From Mesoplasma lactucae ATCC 49193 (GTDB taxonomy: Bacteria; Bacillota_I; Bacilli_A; Mycoplasmatales; Mycoplasmataceae), in the NCBI RefSeq assembly GCF_002441935.1, contig NZ_CP023668.1, forward strand, positions 620,001 to 684,000: a stretch of DNA of 64,000 nucleotides. Direction: 5' to 3'. Made by a program: the position numbers and the translations under genes. Below the pieces are notes generated by a model. It did no database searches. It had not been told where the DNA came from and saw nothing but the letters and a program-made list of their open reading frames with translations. This document shows positions 40,364-50,571 of the stretch, piece after piece. Numbering within the stretch: the first letter of the stretch is position 1; each line of letters begins with the position of its first letter.

Positions 40364-40797
40364 TATTTAGTTTCTCCTTCAGTGTATCCTTCGATTTTAA
40401 CTCCCATGTTTTTAGCAGTTCCAGCAACAATTTTCATTGCTGCTTCAATGTCGTTAGCATTTAAGTCTGGCATTTTGTATTCTGCGATTGATCTTAAATC
40501 ATCAACAGTAATAGTTCCAGCTGTTTCTTTTCCTGGGTTGTGAGCTGCTTTATTAATTTTTGCAGCTTTTTTAATCATGATAGCAGCAGGTGTTGTTTTT
40601 AATACAAAGTCAAATGATTTATCATCATAAGCTGTAATAATAACAGGAACTACGTCTCCTGCTCTTTCTTTGGTTGCGTCATTAAATTGTTTTGTGAATT
40701 CTGGCATGTTAATTCCTAATGAAGCAAGTTCTGCTCCTGGTTTAGCTTGCATTGCCATGAATTCTAATTTTGCAATACGTGTTACTTTTTTAGCCAC
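40363..40797 (-). CDS. rplK: 50S ribosomal protein L11
   Basis: 144 aa from the GTG at 40795-40797; AAGG lies 9 bases upstream, better spaced than for an ATG three codons earlier. The C-terminal RNA-binding domain ([38 protein letters not shown]) is normal. The N-terminal domain is unusual: the normally invariant PPVGPALGQ-GVNI is replaced by [14 protein letters not shown], about four residues shorter. This loop lies where thiostrepton and GTPase factors contact L11. The same form is, to my recollection, typical of the Mycoplasma mycoides group. Confidence 0.95.
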   Translation of the reverse strand: MAKKVTRIAKLEFMAMQAKPGAELASLGINMPEFTKQFNDATKERAGDVVPVIITAYDDKSFDFVLKTTPAAIMIKKAAKINKAAHNPGKETAGTITVDDLRSIAEYKMPDLNANDIEAAMKIVAGTAKNMGVKIEGYTEGETK

Positions 40798-40805
40798 GGG
40801 TATCA

Positions 40806-40875
40806 TCCTTCTTTCTCTACTCGCTGTGGTCCGAACGAGACTTTTAGTTCTCTTAAAAAGTCTCTACCACAATAA
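40806..40875 (-). promoter_or_regulatory. Structured rplK leader
   Basis: In the leader, TGTGGT (40825-40830) pairs with ACCACA (40866-40871) and GAGACTTTT (40837-40845) with AAAAGTCTC (40856-40864). The two helices are joined by an asymmetric bulge (CCGAAC side, 40831-40836, on the plus strand). In many bacteria the L11 operon is repressed by L1 binding to a mimic of the 23S L1 site. This may be such a site (inference). A possible -10 lies near 40890-40905. Confidence 0.6.
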
Positions 40876-40930
40876 AAATGACTAATTTATATTATCATAA
40901 ATGCTTAAAATTACTAAATGTTTTTTATAA

Positions 40931-40970
40931 GAAAAAATAAAAAAACATACCCTTTAAAAAGGGTATGTTT
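40931..40970 (-). terminator. Intrinsic terminator of nusG operon
   Basis: AAACATACCCT (40943-40953) / AGGGTATGTTT (40960-40970), followed by a long T-rich tract on the minus strand. Confidence 0.85.
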
Positions 40971-41054
40971 ACGCTTGTATTTATTATCTATTTTTTTAAA
41001 AAAAATTATAACTATTGTAGATTTATAATTCCTAAAAAAGTTTTGTTAAAGTTT

Positions 41055-41726
41055 CTAATATTCTTTAACTGGTTGAGCGTTTTTAAATTCAACTTCTGTT
41101 GGAGTATAGCGACCAAACATTTCGATTGAAACGATTGCTACTCCTTTGTCATAATCCATGTCAACAACTTTTCCATCTTTATCAGCAAAAGGTCCATCTT
41201 GAATAACGATGTAATCACCAACGTTAAAGTTAGCAGTGTGAAGCACTTTTTCTTTTGATGAGTTAGGTCCTGAAGTAATATTTGAATTAGTTTTTGAAGC
41301 GTTGTTATCAACTTCTTCAATTGCTAATTTTTGTTCTTCTTCACTATCTCCTAAAATCATTCTTGCTACTTCTTCACTAGTTAATGGGAAAGGTTTAGCT
41401 CCACGTCCAGAAGATCCAATAAATCCTGTAACTCCTGGTGTATTACGAACGATGAATCAAGCTTCATCAGTCATAATCATATTAATAAAAATATATCCTG
41501 GGAATTTATTTTTTTCAGTTTTTTTACCAGTTTTAGTTTCTGTTTGGTATTTAGAAATTCTGACATCAAAGATAATGTTTGATAATTTATCATTTTTAAT
41601 TTTTTCTAATAAATCTTGTTTAACTTTATCTTCATGACCTGTATTTGAATTGATTACAAATCATTGTCCTGGATATTTATCTAATTCTTCTTCTAACATT
41701 TGATTTTGGGTTTGTTGTGAATTCAT
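41055..41726 (-). CDS. nusG: Transcription elongation/antitermination factor NusG
   Basis: 223 aa. NGN domain: [51 protein letters not shown]. C-terminal KOW domain: FNVGDYIVIQDGPFADKDGKVVDMD. An Asn/Ser-rich linker of about 45 residues between the two is longer than in E. coli. ATG at 41724-41726 with a GGAG 9 bases upstream. It binds RNA polymerase and the ribosome. Confidence 0.96.
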
Positions 41727-41744
41727 TTTATTGCTCCATTTCTT

Positions 41745-42167
41745 CTATATAACGTGAATTGCTGTGAATAAGGCTTGGAAACCTCAATCGATTAAGTAAA
41801 AAACTACTGCAAAAACTAGCATAAAGATGATTACTTGGATGAATTTATTTGTTAAATTTCTTTTTCCTGATCATTGAATCTTGTTAACTTCTTTGACCAT
41901 TTTGACTGGAAATTCTTTAAATCCTAATTTTCAATCGGTTTTTTCTTTTTCTGCTTTACGTTTAAAATTTTTACGGTTGTAAAGATTTTTTTTCATCTCT
42001 TTTTCTTTAACAACGCGTTTAGTTGATGGCTCGTCCCCATCAGCTGCTTCACCATTACCAGCTCTCTTTTTGGCTTTGATGCGGCTCTTCTCTACTTTAG
42101 CCTTAGCTTTAGCTTCCTTCTTTAAACGTTTTTGTTCTTTTTTTAATTCTTTTTCTTGTTCTGTCAT
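41745..42167 (-). CDS. secE: Preprotein translocase subunit SecE
   Basis: 140 aa: a very basic and acidic cytoplasmic N-terminus of about 90 residues (EQEKELKKEQKRLKKEAKAK...), then the SecE amphipathic helix FPVKMVKEVNKIQWSGKRNL and one membrane helix (FIQVIIFMLVFAVVFYLIDWGF). The single transmembrane helix form is normal in Gram-positive bacteria. TGA Trp at 41931 and others. ATG at 42165-42167, AAGGAAA upstream; it starts 1 base after the rpmG stop. Confidence 0.93.
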
Positions 42168-42168
42168 A

Positions 42169-42330
42169 TTATCTACTTTCCTTGTGTAAAGTACGTGCAT
42201 CACAAGTAGGACAGTATTTTTTAACTTCTAAGCGTTCTTTTTGAGTAAGATTACTTTTTGTCAAAGAGTAGTTACGATTTAAACAGTTTTCACAAACTAA
42301 AATAATTTTGTGTTTTGTTGTTTTTGCCAT
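42169..42330 (-). CDS. rpmG: 50S ribosomal protein L33
   Basis: 53 aa, zinc-binding form with two CxxC pairs (CENC and CPTC). [17 protein letters not shown] and [16 protein letters not shown] match L33. Start at ATG 42328-42330, GGGGAGG upstream; a longer in-frame reading is not supported. A minus-strand TATAAT near 42365-42378 could be its promoter. Confidence 0.95.
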   Translation of the reverse strand: MAKTTKHKIILVCENCLNRNYSLTKSNLTQKERLEVKKYCPTCDARTLHKESR

Positions 42331-42397
42331 GATTCGTTTTCCTCCCCTACAAAATACATTGATTATATTATATAGAATATCACAAAATCGCATCGTT

Positions 42398-42991
42398 TTA
42401 TATCAACAATTCGGCTAATTCGTTGGATATTTCTCTCACTAAACGATAGACTTTTGTTCGTCCAATCGCTGTATTACGTGCGATATGTTTTGGTGTTTCA
42501 AAGCTTAATAAATAAGCTTTGGCAATCTCAAGTTTGTCGAGATTTTTGATGCCAATCATATATTGTTCAATTACTGATTCAATTGCTACTCGTTCTTTAA
42601 AAGAACTGTTTTGATCATTAATATTTGACCTATCGTTGTTTTTATTCGTATAAGCAACATTCAAAACTTTGTGTCTATTTGTCAAATAGCTTTCACAATA
42701 GTCGTTACATTTTCAAGTGATTGCATCAATCATAAATGACTCAAAACTTTTTTGTCCTGTCGAAGAATCATACTTATCAACAGCTTCTTTAAAGCCACAT
42801 CAAGCAATTCATTCCAAGTCATCTCTTTCGATTGGTAAGTTATAGTATCGACGATAACTCTTATTGATTGCAAAGTTTTTACAACTTTTTAAATCACAAT
42901 ATATAACAACTAGTTCATCATCTTCCATCCTTAAAGGATTAAAAGATTTTTCTGTTCCGTTACGGTTATAACGTATCAATTTATCTAGCAT
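42398..42991 (-). CDS. Sigma-70-family factor, SigH-like
   Basis: 197 aa with TGA Trp codons. Residues about 55-110 resemble sigma region 2: [51 protein letters not shown] (compare SigH ...DREDIVQEGMIGLYKAIRDF...SFKAFAELCI). A C-terminal HTH ([22 protein letters not shown]) fits region 4. Position is decisive: cysS-rlmB-this-rpmG-secE-nusG is exactly where Bacillus carries sigH. It would direct RNA polymerase to an alternative promoter set. ATG at 42989-42991 has no good Shine-Dalgarno; 22 bases upstream is a hairpin with AGGAGT in its loop. Region 4 is weaker than region 2. Confidence 0.75.
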
Positions 42992-43074
42992 CGTTACCCA
43001 CGCTTTCTATCAGACAACACTCCTGTTGTCATAAAAGCAAGGATGATTAATATTTGTTACTTTCCCTATTAACC

Positions 43075-43135
43075 AAAAAAAATTATTACATACTTTCTTT
43101 AAGATTTCCTTAAAATGAATTGTAATAATTTTTTT
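43075..43135 (-). terminator. Long A/T-rich terminator downstream of rlmB
   Basis: AAAAAAATTATTACA (43076-43090) pairs with TGTAATAATTTTTTT (43121-43135); inside is a smaller TTAAG/CTTAA-type hairpin. It ends 9 bases before the rlmB stop. Confidence 0.65.
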
Positions 43136-43144
43136 ATTTTTTGT

Positions 43145-43873
43145 TTATATTAATTCTAATTTATTCGCAATCTCATACATCATCAAAGCACTAGCTACAG
43201 AAGCGTTGTATGAATCGATTTTATTTGATGATGGAATATAGATATTTACATCAGCATTTTTAGTTAATTTATCAGAAATTCCTTTTTCTTCATTTCCAAT
43301 AATTAAAGCTGTTTTTTTATCAAAATCAACTTTTCTCATATCTTGAGCATCCTTGTTTAAGTTAGATGCATAAACTCAAAAACCAGCATCTTTTAACTTA
43401 TCAACAGCAATACTTAGGTTTGGAACTTTTGCAATATTTAAATCATAAGCAGTTCCAGCACTTGTTTTTACCACAGTTGAATTAACCATAACTTGTTTAC
43501 GATCAAGAATAATAATATTTTTAAAGTTTAATTGGGTAGCGCTTCTTAAGATTGCTCCAAAGTTATAAGGATCATGAATTTGATCAAGAATTAAAACTGT
43601 AGCTTTATCTTCTTTTGTTAAGTTTTCAATCATTTCGTTTAATGGTGTGTAGTTAAATTCTTTAACTTCAGCAACATAACCTTGGTGGTTAACTTTTTGA
43701 TCAAATAAACGTTCCATTTTATCGTTTGTTGATGATTTAACAATTGGTTTTAAATCTGGATTAACTTCATTAATAAATTCTTTATAGTGACTAGTTCAAA
43801 CTTCTTTAACCATGTTTGGATGGTTGGTAATGAATTCAGTTACAGCGTGTTTACCATAAATTAAATTTTTCAT
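43145..43873 (-). CDS. rlmB: 23S rRNA (guanosine-2'-O-)-methyltransferase RlmB / SpoU family
   Basis: 242 aa. The N-terminal substrate-binding domain starts MKNLIYGKHAVTEFI. The SPOUT catalytic domain has ILDQIHDPYNFGAILRSA (motif 1, N and R), ALIIGNEEKGIS (motif 2) and the C-terminal IPSSNKIDSYNASVASAL (motif 3, family: IPM-g---SLNVS-A). It adds a 2'-O-methyl to 23S rRNA. A TGA at 43376 and another near 43796 are Trp. ATG at 43871-43873, AAAGGA upstream; 2 bases after the cysS stop. Confidence 0.93.
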
Positions 43874-43875
43874 TT

Positions 43876-45204
43876 CTATACCAATCCTTTCTTACTTAAA
43901 GATTCACGAAGTTTATCGGCTTTGTCATATTCTTTATTCTTAATTAATTGTTTTCATTCTTTTAATTCTTGTTTATCAGCTTCACTAACTGTGTAATCAA
44001 GTTCATATTTAAATCCTAAAATTCTTAAAATTTCTTTTAGTTCCATAAATGTTGGTGTGATTTGTTTGTTTGTTAAATCTTTATTAATTTCTTTAATTGC
44101 TTGTTCAATTTCAGTTAGAACCATTGGTGTATTTAAATTGTCTCTCATTCAATCATCAAAACGGTCAACGTAATGATGAACGCTTTCTTCAGAAGTTAAG
44201 TCTTCTAAATCATCCATAGCTCAAAGTTGTTTTGCTTTCTTTTGAATGTTGTCTAAACGTTCAAAGAATTTTCCACCTTGATTTAAAACATCATCATTAA
44301 TATCAATTGGTTGAGTATATGAAGTTGTCATAAATAATCAACGTAATAAATCTGGTGAATGATGTTTTAAGAAGTCACGAACTAAAATTGTGTTTCCTAA
44401 TGATTTAGACATTTTTTCACTATTAAAAGTTAAGTGACCATTATGCATTCAAATGTCTGCAAGTTCTTTATCGTTTGTAGCAATAAATTGAATTCTTTCG
44501 TTTTCATGGTGTGGGAATTTTAAATCAATTCCACCCCCATGAAGTGAGATTGTATTGTGATCAAAATACATATCATTTAAAACTGCACATTCAGTATGTC
44601 ATCCTGGACGACCAGCACCAAATGGTGCATCTCATTTAATACCAACATCAGTTTTCTTTCATAGCACGAAATCATTTGGGTTTTTCTTTTTAGAATTTTC
44701 TTCAATTCTTCCTACAGTAATTTCGTCTTGAGTTCTTCCACTTAATTGACCATATTCTTTTGGGAATTTATCAACAGAAAAGAAGACATCCCCATCAACT
44801 ACATAAGCACTTCCATTATCAATCATCTTTTGAATGAATTGAATCATTTCTGGAATTACATCTGAAACTTTAATAATTTTAGTTGGTAATTGAACATTTA
44901 AATCTTCTAAATCTTTAATGTAAGCATCAGTATAGAAACTTGATAATTCAAGTTCTTTTTTATTTTCACTTATAGCCTTATTAATAATTTTGTCATCTAC
45001 ATCAGTTATGTTTTGTAGGTAGTTTACTTTAAAGTTTTTGTGTTCTAAAAATCTGACTACAAAGTCCATAGTTATACTTGGTCTAGCGTTCCCTAAATGG
45101 ATGTAGTTATAGACTGTAGGTCCACAAGTATAGATATCAACTTCGTTATCTTTTTTAGTTTTTAAATCATCAATTTTACCTGTTAAAGAATTATAAAGTT
45201 TCAT
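43876..45204 (-). CDS. cysS: Cysteinyl-tRNA synthetase
   Basis: 442 aa. Class I synthetase: [18 protein letters not shown] (HIGH-like HLGN, zinc ligand Cys), GRPGWHTECAVL (zinc Cys), HHENER, and [11 protein letters not shown] (KMSKS). There are many TGA Trp codons between 43954 and 44660. ATG at 45202-45204 with GGGAGAAA upstream. It charges tRNA-Cys in the cytoplasm. Confidence 0.97.
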
Positions 45205-45221
45205 AAAATTGTTTCTCCCTT

Positions 45222-46124
45222 TTATTTAGATTTTACCAATGGTCTTAAAATATAGAACACAGTTGATAAGACTAATGTATTAAACACAATCTTGATTGGT
45301 GATTGTAATAATCGAACCATTAAGATTGAGGTGTATCCTCCGGTATCTCTTGGAATTCCAAGAAAGCTTACATCCCCTCATGAACCAATCAAGGTTGTGA
45401 CACAATATTCGGTCACAACACACATTAAAATAATTGGTAAGACGATATCTAAGAGGTATCCTTTTTTCATGATTAAGAAAACTCCAACCACTACTCATAC
45501 TAAAACTAATGATAATCCAATACTTCCAATAAATACATATGTGTAGTATTCTGGAGCAATATCAACACCAAATAATTTCACATCTTCATTATAATAAGAA
45601 GTTATTAATCCTAAAACAACTCCATAAGCAATAATAAATAAATTAATTGCTAAGAATGTTCATCATTTTTTACGGCCAGTTAATCTTTGGAAATAAGAAG
45701 TTAATCCAGATAAGAATCCAAACCCAACAGCAACAATTAAATAAGCTACGTGGATGTAACTTGGAACAAACATAATTGTGATTAATTCTGTAATTAATCC
45801 AACTATAATTCCAACTAAAGGACCAAAAAACATCCCAGCAATTTTAACCATGATTCCTTCAAAAGCAATCCTAATTGGCGGAAAAACAGTAATTGGTAGT
45901 GTTAAAGATATAACTACAGTTACAGTTGTTGAAACTGCAACCATCATAGCTATATAAGTAATATTTTTAGTTGTAAAGTGGAATCCTCTAACATTAGAAC
46001 CTCTATAAAAAAGATTTTTTAAAACTTGAAAAATAAGAAAAAGAGCAATTAATCCCACTAAAAAATAAATAGCAACATGAGCCATATTGTTATTTGTTAG
46101 TAGATAATCACTGATTTTGTGCAT
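45222..46124 (-). CDS. ECF transporter S component, substrate unknown
   Basis: 300 aa with about eight hydrophobic helices. The block ITYIAMMVAVSTTVTVVISL, then IRIAFEGIMVKIAGMFFGPL and VGIIVGLITELI, is the S-component pattern (G---G---D/E loop for contact with EcfT). It differs clearly from the folT-like gene at 7098-7916, so it probably has another vitamin or cofactor. Two TGA Trp codons near 45660. ATG at 46122-46124 with AAAGGA. It lies between ung and cysS, with gaps of 46 and 17 bases. Confidence 0.8.
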
Positions 46125-46170
46125 TTTATACTATCCTTTACCAATAGAAGCATCTAAATAGTTCCTTTTA

Positions 46171-46830
46171 TTATTTCGATCAATCAATTGGATTTTCATT
46201 ATGTTCGATTAACCAGTTATTTATAGCACTATAAGGTTTTGTGTTTTTAAAATAACGTTCATAACTAAAAGGACTTGGATGTCCGAACCTCAAGATATCT
46301 TGAGAGTTTATATTAGTAATTTTACTATACATTTCATAAGCATTATTCCCAAATGCACAAAATAAAACATTATGGTTGGTTTGTTCTAAGAAATTTAGTA
46401 AGTCTAGGACAAAAATTTCTCATCCCTTATTTTTATGACTTAAAGGTTCATGTTCTCTAACAGTTAAAATTGTGTTTAGTAAAAATACCCCTTGTTTAAC
46501 TCATCCTGTTAAATCATTTGAAGGATGTTCAATCCCTAAATCATTATTTAATTCTTTAAACATATTCGCTAAGCTTCTTGGTGTTTTACTATCGTTTGTA
46601 GAAAAAGCAATTCCGTTTGCTTGGTTATAGCCATGATATGGATCTTGTCCTAGTAAAACTACTTTTACATCTTCTGGTTTTACTAAATTAAAAACTGTGA
46701 AAATGTTTTCTTTAGGTGGATAAATAGTTTTAGTTTCATATTCATTTTTTAAGAATTTCATTAATTCTTCAAAGTAAGGTTTTTGTTTTTCTTCTTTAAA
46801 GAATTGTTCTCATCCAGTTGGTATTTTCAT
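46171..46830 (-). CDS. ung: Uracil-DNA glycosylase
   Basis: 219 aa. Removes uracil from DNA. Motifs: VLLGQDPYHGYNQANGIAFS (catalytic Asp in GQDPYH), GVFLLNTILTVREHEPLSH, and the DNA-intercalating HPSPFSY (HPSPLS motif). ATG at 46828-46830, AGGAGG upstream. TGA Trp codons near 46812, 46500, 46422 and 46200. Slightly shorter than E. coli Ung. Confidence 0.96.
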
Positions 46831-46842
46831 TAAATCCTCCTA

Positions 46843-46867
46843 TAAAAAATGTGCCAAAAGGCACATT
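46843..46867 (-). terminator. Intrinsic terminator of the lipoprotein gene
   Basis: AATGTGCC (46849-46856 region) / GGCACATT (46860-46867) with a 4-base loop; followed by TTTTTTATA on the minus strand. 5 bases past the stop of the lipoprotein gene. Confidence 0.8.
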
Positions 46868-46871
46868 AAAA

Positions 46872-48473
46872 TTATTTTTGTTCTTGTTTTGGTGTTACGT
46901 CTTCGATTTTTCAAGCAGTTGTTTTCATATCCCTTAATTGGTGGTTAAGTTCAAATCTAACATTATTTAAATATGTTGAACCAGCATCATTATTGTTTTC
47001 AACAGTCATTAATCTATCTTTCCCTGATAAATCATAAGTTTCTTTAGTCATATCCGGGTTTAAGAATTTATACCCTGCAAATAATCAAGTTACGTTGTAG
47101 TCTGTTTCTGGATTATCTTTGTTGTCAGGATTATCATTTCCTTTTGCAACAACATATGGTCTATAAACTTGCATTAAATTATTCAACGTAAATGAAACAT
47201 TGTATTTTGAGTTTACTTCACCAGCATGACCATTATTGTGGTTGGTTTCAAAAGTATAAGTAACTTCAATTGGCGCTACTTTTACAGTATAGAAAGATTG
47301 TGAATTATAAGCGAAATTATAGTGGTCCCCATCTTTTTTAGTTAAGTAGTTAATTTCTGCATTTCCATTAGAAATTGTATCAACCATTTGTTCGTTTTCA
47401 CCAACTCCACCATCTGTTGTTCCTAATTGTTTTGCATCTAATTGTCCTTTAGTTATCTTGTTAAAATTTTCTTGATCTTTTTCATCGGGAGCTAGTACTA
47501 ATCTTCCAAAAGGATCAGTAAGCGGTCTATTATTAATTGGGTTTTTATTTTTTTCTTTAACAGCATCAGCTTGTTTATCTGGTTTAACAGGATTGTTTTC
47601 TTCTCAAGGTTTATATGTAGAATTAGTTCCAGTCACTACTCCTGTTTTTTTATTAAAAGTCATTAAAGCTGACTTAGTATTATATTCTTGGAAAATTGAA
47701 TCTCCTTGAAGGCTCTTATAAGAAACGTTAGTAAACATTGAATATCTAGTAGCTTTACTTACTTGGTTATAATATTTAGAGGCATCCGAATCTTTATCAG
47801 AAAAAATTCCAGCTTGGCTCATATTATCCACCATAGCATTTGTTCCTGCATAGCCAGTAAACAGGTCAGGTTCACTTTTAATTGATTCTTCTAAAAAATG
47901 TAATCCTTGAATTGAATTAATGTAAGTTGCATTAAATTGGTCATAATAATCTTTTGTATTTTTTTCAAGAGAACCAATTCTTCCGCCATCAACTGAAGGA
48001 GTGTAAAATCCACCATTTTTCCCTTTTTTGTCATCATTAGAAACTCTAGCAGTTGGATCATTTTTTCCATCATTATTTAACATACGTCCTAGGAAAACAT
48101 CTCTAGTATTTCTTAATTGTGCGTAGTTATCTTGGGGTTTAGTAATTAAACGAGTGTCGTTTGCCATAACTCTGAAAAGCATATCATTTAACTTGTTGAA
48201 TCCCATCGCAAAGTTAACTGTATCAAAATCTTTTTTACCTGAACCAGTTTTATATTGGTAACTATTATTTAATCCGTCTATTGAAGCTGCTAAATCTTTA
48301 GCTGAATAACTTGCTCCATTTCCAGATCCTTTTACAGTGTAGTTATTATCACCAATATTTTTTCCATCAATAGTTACTGAAATTGGTTCTGTTTTAACAC
48401 CACATGAAACAACGCTAGTAGCTGAAACTGAAGTGATTGCAACGGCAGATAAAAGTGCAAGTAGTTTTCTCAT
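46872..48473 (-). CDS. Surface lipoprotein of unknown function
   Basis: 533 aa. A signal peptide (MRKLLALLSAVAITSVSATS) with lipobox VVSC places the acylated Cys at residue 24; Lgt in this window would modify it. The rest is hydrophilic and Asn/Asp/Lys-rich, with one central low-complexity stretch (ENNPVKPDKQADAVKEKNK). C-terminal part looks beta-rich (SFYTVKVAPIEVTYTFETNH, NVSFTLNNLMQVYRPYVV). Two TGA Trp codons (near 47604 and 47085). No known domain recognised. ATG at 48471-48473 with AAGGGGA. Exposed on the membrane outer face, as an antigen or adhesin (inference). Confidence 0.85.
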
Positions 48474-48516
48474 TTATTTTTCCCCTTAAAAGTAAATTTT
48501 TCTCATTAATTATTAA

Positions 48517-48522
48517 ATTATA
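48517..48522 (-). promoter_or_regulatory. Possible -10 of the lipoprotein gene
   Basis: TATAAT on the minus strand, 44 bases upstream of the start codon. No good -35; the upstream sequence is the dnaB terminator T tract. Confidence 0.4.
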
Positions 48523-48537
48523 CCTTAATTAAAAACA

Positions 48538-48562
48538 TAAAAAAAGGCGATTTATTTCGCCT
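48538..48562 (-). terminator. Intrinsic terminator of dnaB
   Basis: AGGCGA (48545-48550) / TCGCCT (48557-48562), then TTTTTTTATG on the minus strand. 31 bases past the dnaB stop. Confidence 0.78.
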
Positions 48563-48592
48563 ATATAATATCATGTTTTATTATTCTAAGCT

Positions 48593-49933
48593 TTATTTAT
48601 CTAAGAACTTTCCGTATTGTTTTAAGAAGTTTAAACTAATATCTTTAGTAGCTCCGTTACGGTGTTTTGCAATAATTAATTCTGTTGGTGATACTTCAGA
48701 AGTATCTTCTTCATCATCATTATGTTGGTAATAATCTTTACGATATAAAAACATAATCATGTCAGCATCTTGTTCAATTGCTCCAGAATCACGTAAATCT
48801 GACATGATTGGGCGTTTATCTTCACGTTTTTCAACACTACGAGAAAGTTGTGATAAACAAACAATTGTTACTCCAGTATCTCTAGCAATTCTTTTTAATT
48901 GTCTTGAAATAGTTGAAATTTCGTTTTGACGATCGTTTCCGTTTGAACCAGGAGTTGAAATCAGTTGTAAGTAATCGATAATACATAAATTAACGTTTTC
49001 ATCACGTTTTAATTTATGAAGTTTAGATTGAATTTGTTGCACAGTAATTCCAGGAGTATCGTCAACAAAAATTCTTGTTTTTCTTAACTTGTCTTCTGCT
49101 GCATTAATTTTTCTTCATTCTTCTTTAGTAATCCCTTTACCATTTCTCAACTTATCTGCATTGATTTGAGTTTCCATTGATAAAATACGTTGAGTTAATT
49201 GATCTGTTGGCATTTCAACAGAAAAAATAGCAACAGCATTATCTTGTTGACGATCAGTTGCAGCATTATAAGCTAGGTTTAAAGCAAAAGCAGTTTTCCC
49301 CATACTTGGACGAGCAGCTAAAATAATAAAATCTTGTGGTTGTAAACCACTAGTTACATTATCAAGTTCATGGAAGCCAGTTGAAACTCCAGTTAATGAT
49401 TCTTTTGATTCTGCTAATTGTTTAATTCTTTTAACAACGTTAATTGCACTATCTCCAATTTTGGTTGTATCATTTTTCTTAATATCAAAATCAATTTCTA
49501 ATAAATCTGTTTGTGCTTTTTCTAATAGTTTTCTGTAGTTTACAGAAGTTTTATTTGTTTCTTCTGAAGTTTTTCTAATTAGGTTTTTAAATTTACGTTC
49601 AGCTGAAGCTTCATGAATAATATCAATATAAGATTCAATGTTTTCATCAGTATAGTAAATTGAAGAAATTTCAAAAATCTTAGCATTCCCACCTGCTTGT
49701 TGGAGTTTCCCATTTTTATCCAATCAAGAAGCAATTGTTAATTCTGTAATTTCTTGGTTATTAGAATTTAAATTTTCAATTGCTTGAAAAATTAAATTAT
49801 GTTGACCAAAAAAGAAGTCATCATGAGTTAAGCTAATTAAAATATCTGGTAGAGCGTTAGGTGATTTAATAGCTGTAGCTAAGACTTGTTGTTCAGCTTC
49901 TTCTAAGATTTGGCTTTGTTGTTCGTTATTCAT
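48593..49933 (-). CDS. dnaB: Replicative DNA helicase DnaB
   Basis: 446 aa. N-terminal domain (AEQQVLATAIKSPNALPDIL), a linker, and the RecA-like motor: Walker A ARPSMGKTAFALNLAYN, LSMETQINADKLR, LCIIDYLQLIS (Walker B, DYLQL), LSQLSRSVEKREDKRPIMSDLRDSGAIEQDAD and the Arg finger block LIIAKHRNGATKDI. It unwinds the fork. TGA Trp near 49115 and 49724. The ATG at 49931-49933 is given; a GTG five codons upstream (49946-49948) is equally possible, as neither has a clear Shine-Dalgarno. Confidence 0.96.
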
Positions 49934-49959
49934 ATGTTTATAATTCACTTCAATCTATT

Positions 49960-50412
49960 TTATTTTTTTAGTCTTTCAACTTTAACACTTAAAGTTGCTT
50001 TAACTCCCATATCTAGATTAATCACAACTTTAGTTGTTCCTAATTTCTTAATGTTTTTAAAGTTTTTAAATTGTTTTGTGTCTAAATCAATATTATTATC
50101 AGTCTTTAATTTATTCACAATATCTTTTGCAGTAACTGCTCCAGTTGCTTTATCTTGATCTGAAAAGTCTAGTTCAAAAACTGGTTTTAAGCCTTCTAAA
50201 ACGGTCTTTAACTGACGCATTTGTGCAGTTGTTAATTGATCAATTTCTGCTTGTTTTTGTTTATTAGCATTAACAGTTTTAGTAGCACCAGCAGTTGCTT
50301 GTTTTGCTAATCCTCTTGGAATTAAATAGTTAATTGCATAACCATCAGAAATTTCTTTGATTTCGTCTTTTTTCCCTTGACCTTTAACGTCTTTTAAAAA
50401 TATAACTTTCAT
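49960..50412 (-). CDS. rplI: 50S ribosomal protein L9
   Basis: 150 aa. [40 protein letters not shown] is the classical L9 N-terminal domain (family: MkVILledVk~lGkkGd-veVk-GYarNfLiP--lA--AT), then the long helix and C-terminal domain. ATG at 50410-50412. The order rplI-dnaB is the Bacillus order. Confidence 0.97.
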   Translation of the reverse strand: MKVIFLKDVKGQGKKDEIKEISDGYAINYLIPRGLAKQATAGATKTVNANKQKQAEIDQLTTAQMRQLKTVLEGLKPVFELDFSDQDKATGAVTAKDIVNKLKTDNNIDLDTKQFKNFKNIKKLGTTKVVINLDMGVKATLSVKVERLKK

Positions 50413-50520
50413 AAATTTATTTCCCCATTTCATTTATTCAATTATGTTTATTTTACCCTAACTTGAATAAAGGCTGAAATCTAATCATTCGCTTTAAGAA
50501 TTTTTATAAATTTAACCATT

Positions 50521-50547
50521 AAAAAAACCTAAGAGTTATCTTAGGTT
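50521..50547 (-). terminator. Intrinsic terminator downstream of the 136-aa unknown gene
   Basis: AAACCTAAG (50524-50532) / CTTAGGTTT (50539-50547), 6-base loop, followed by T-rich sequence on the minus strand. Confidence 0.82.
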
Positions 50548-50571
50548 TAAATAATAATTATTAAAAAATTA

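Noticed and set aside
42398-42685. A short DNA-binding protein
   Set aside because: The frame continues upstream through TGA to the ATG at 42991 and forms one sigma-like protein.
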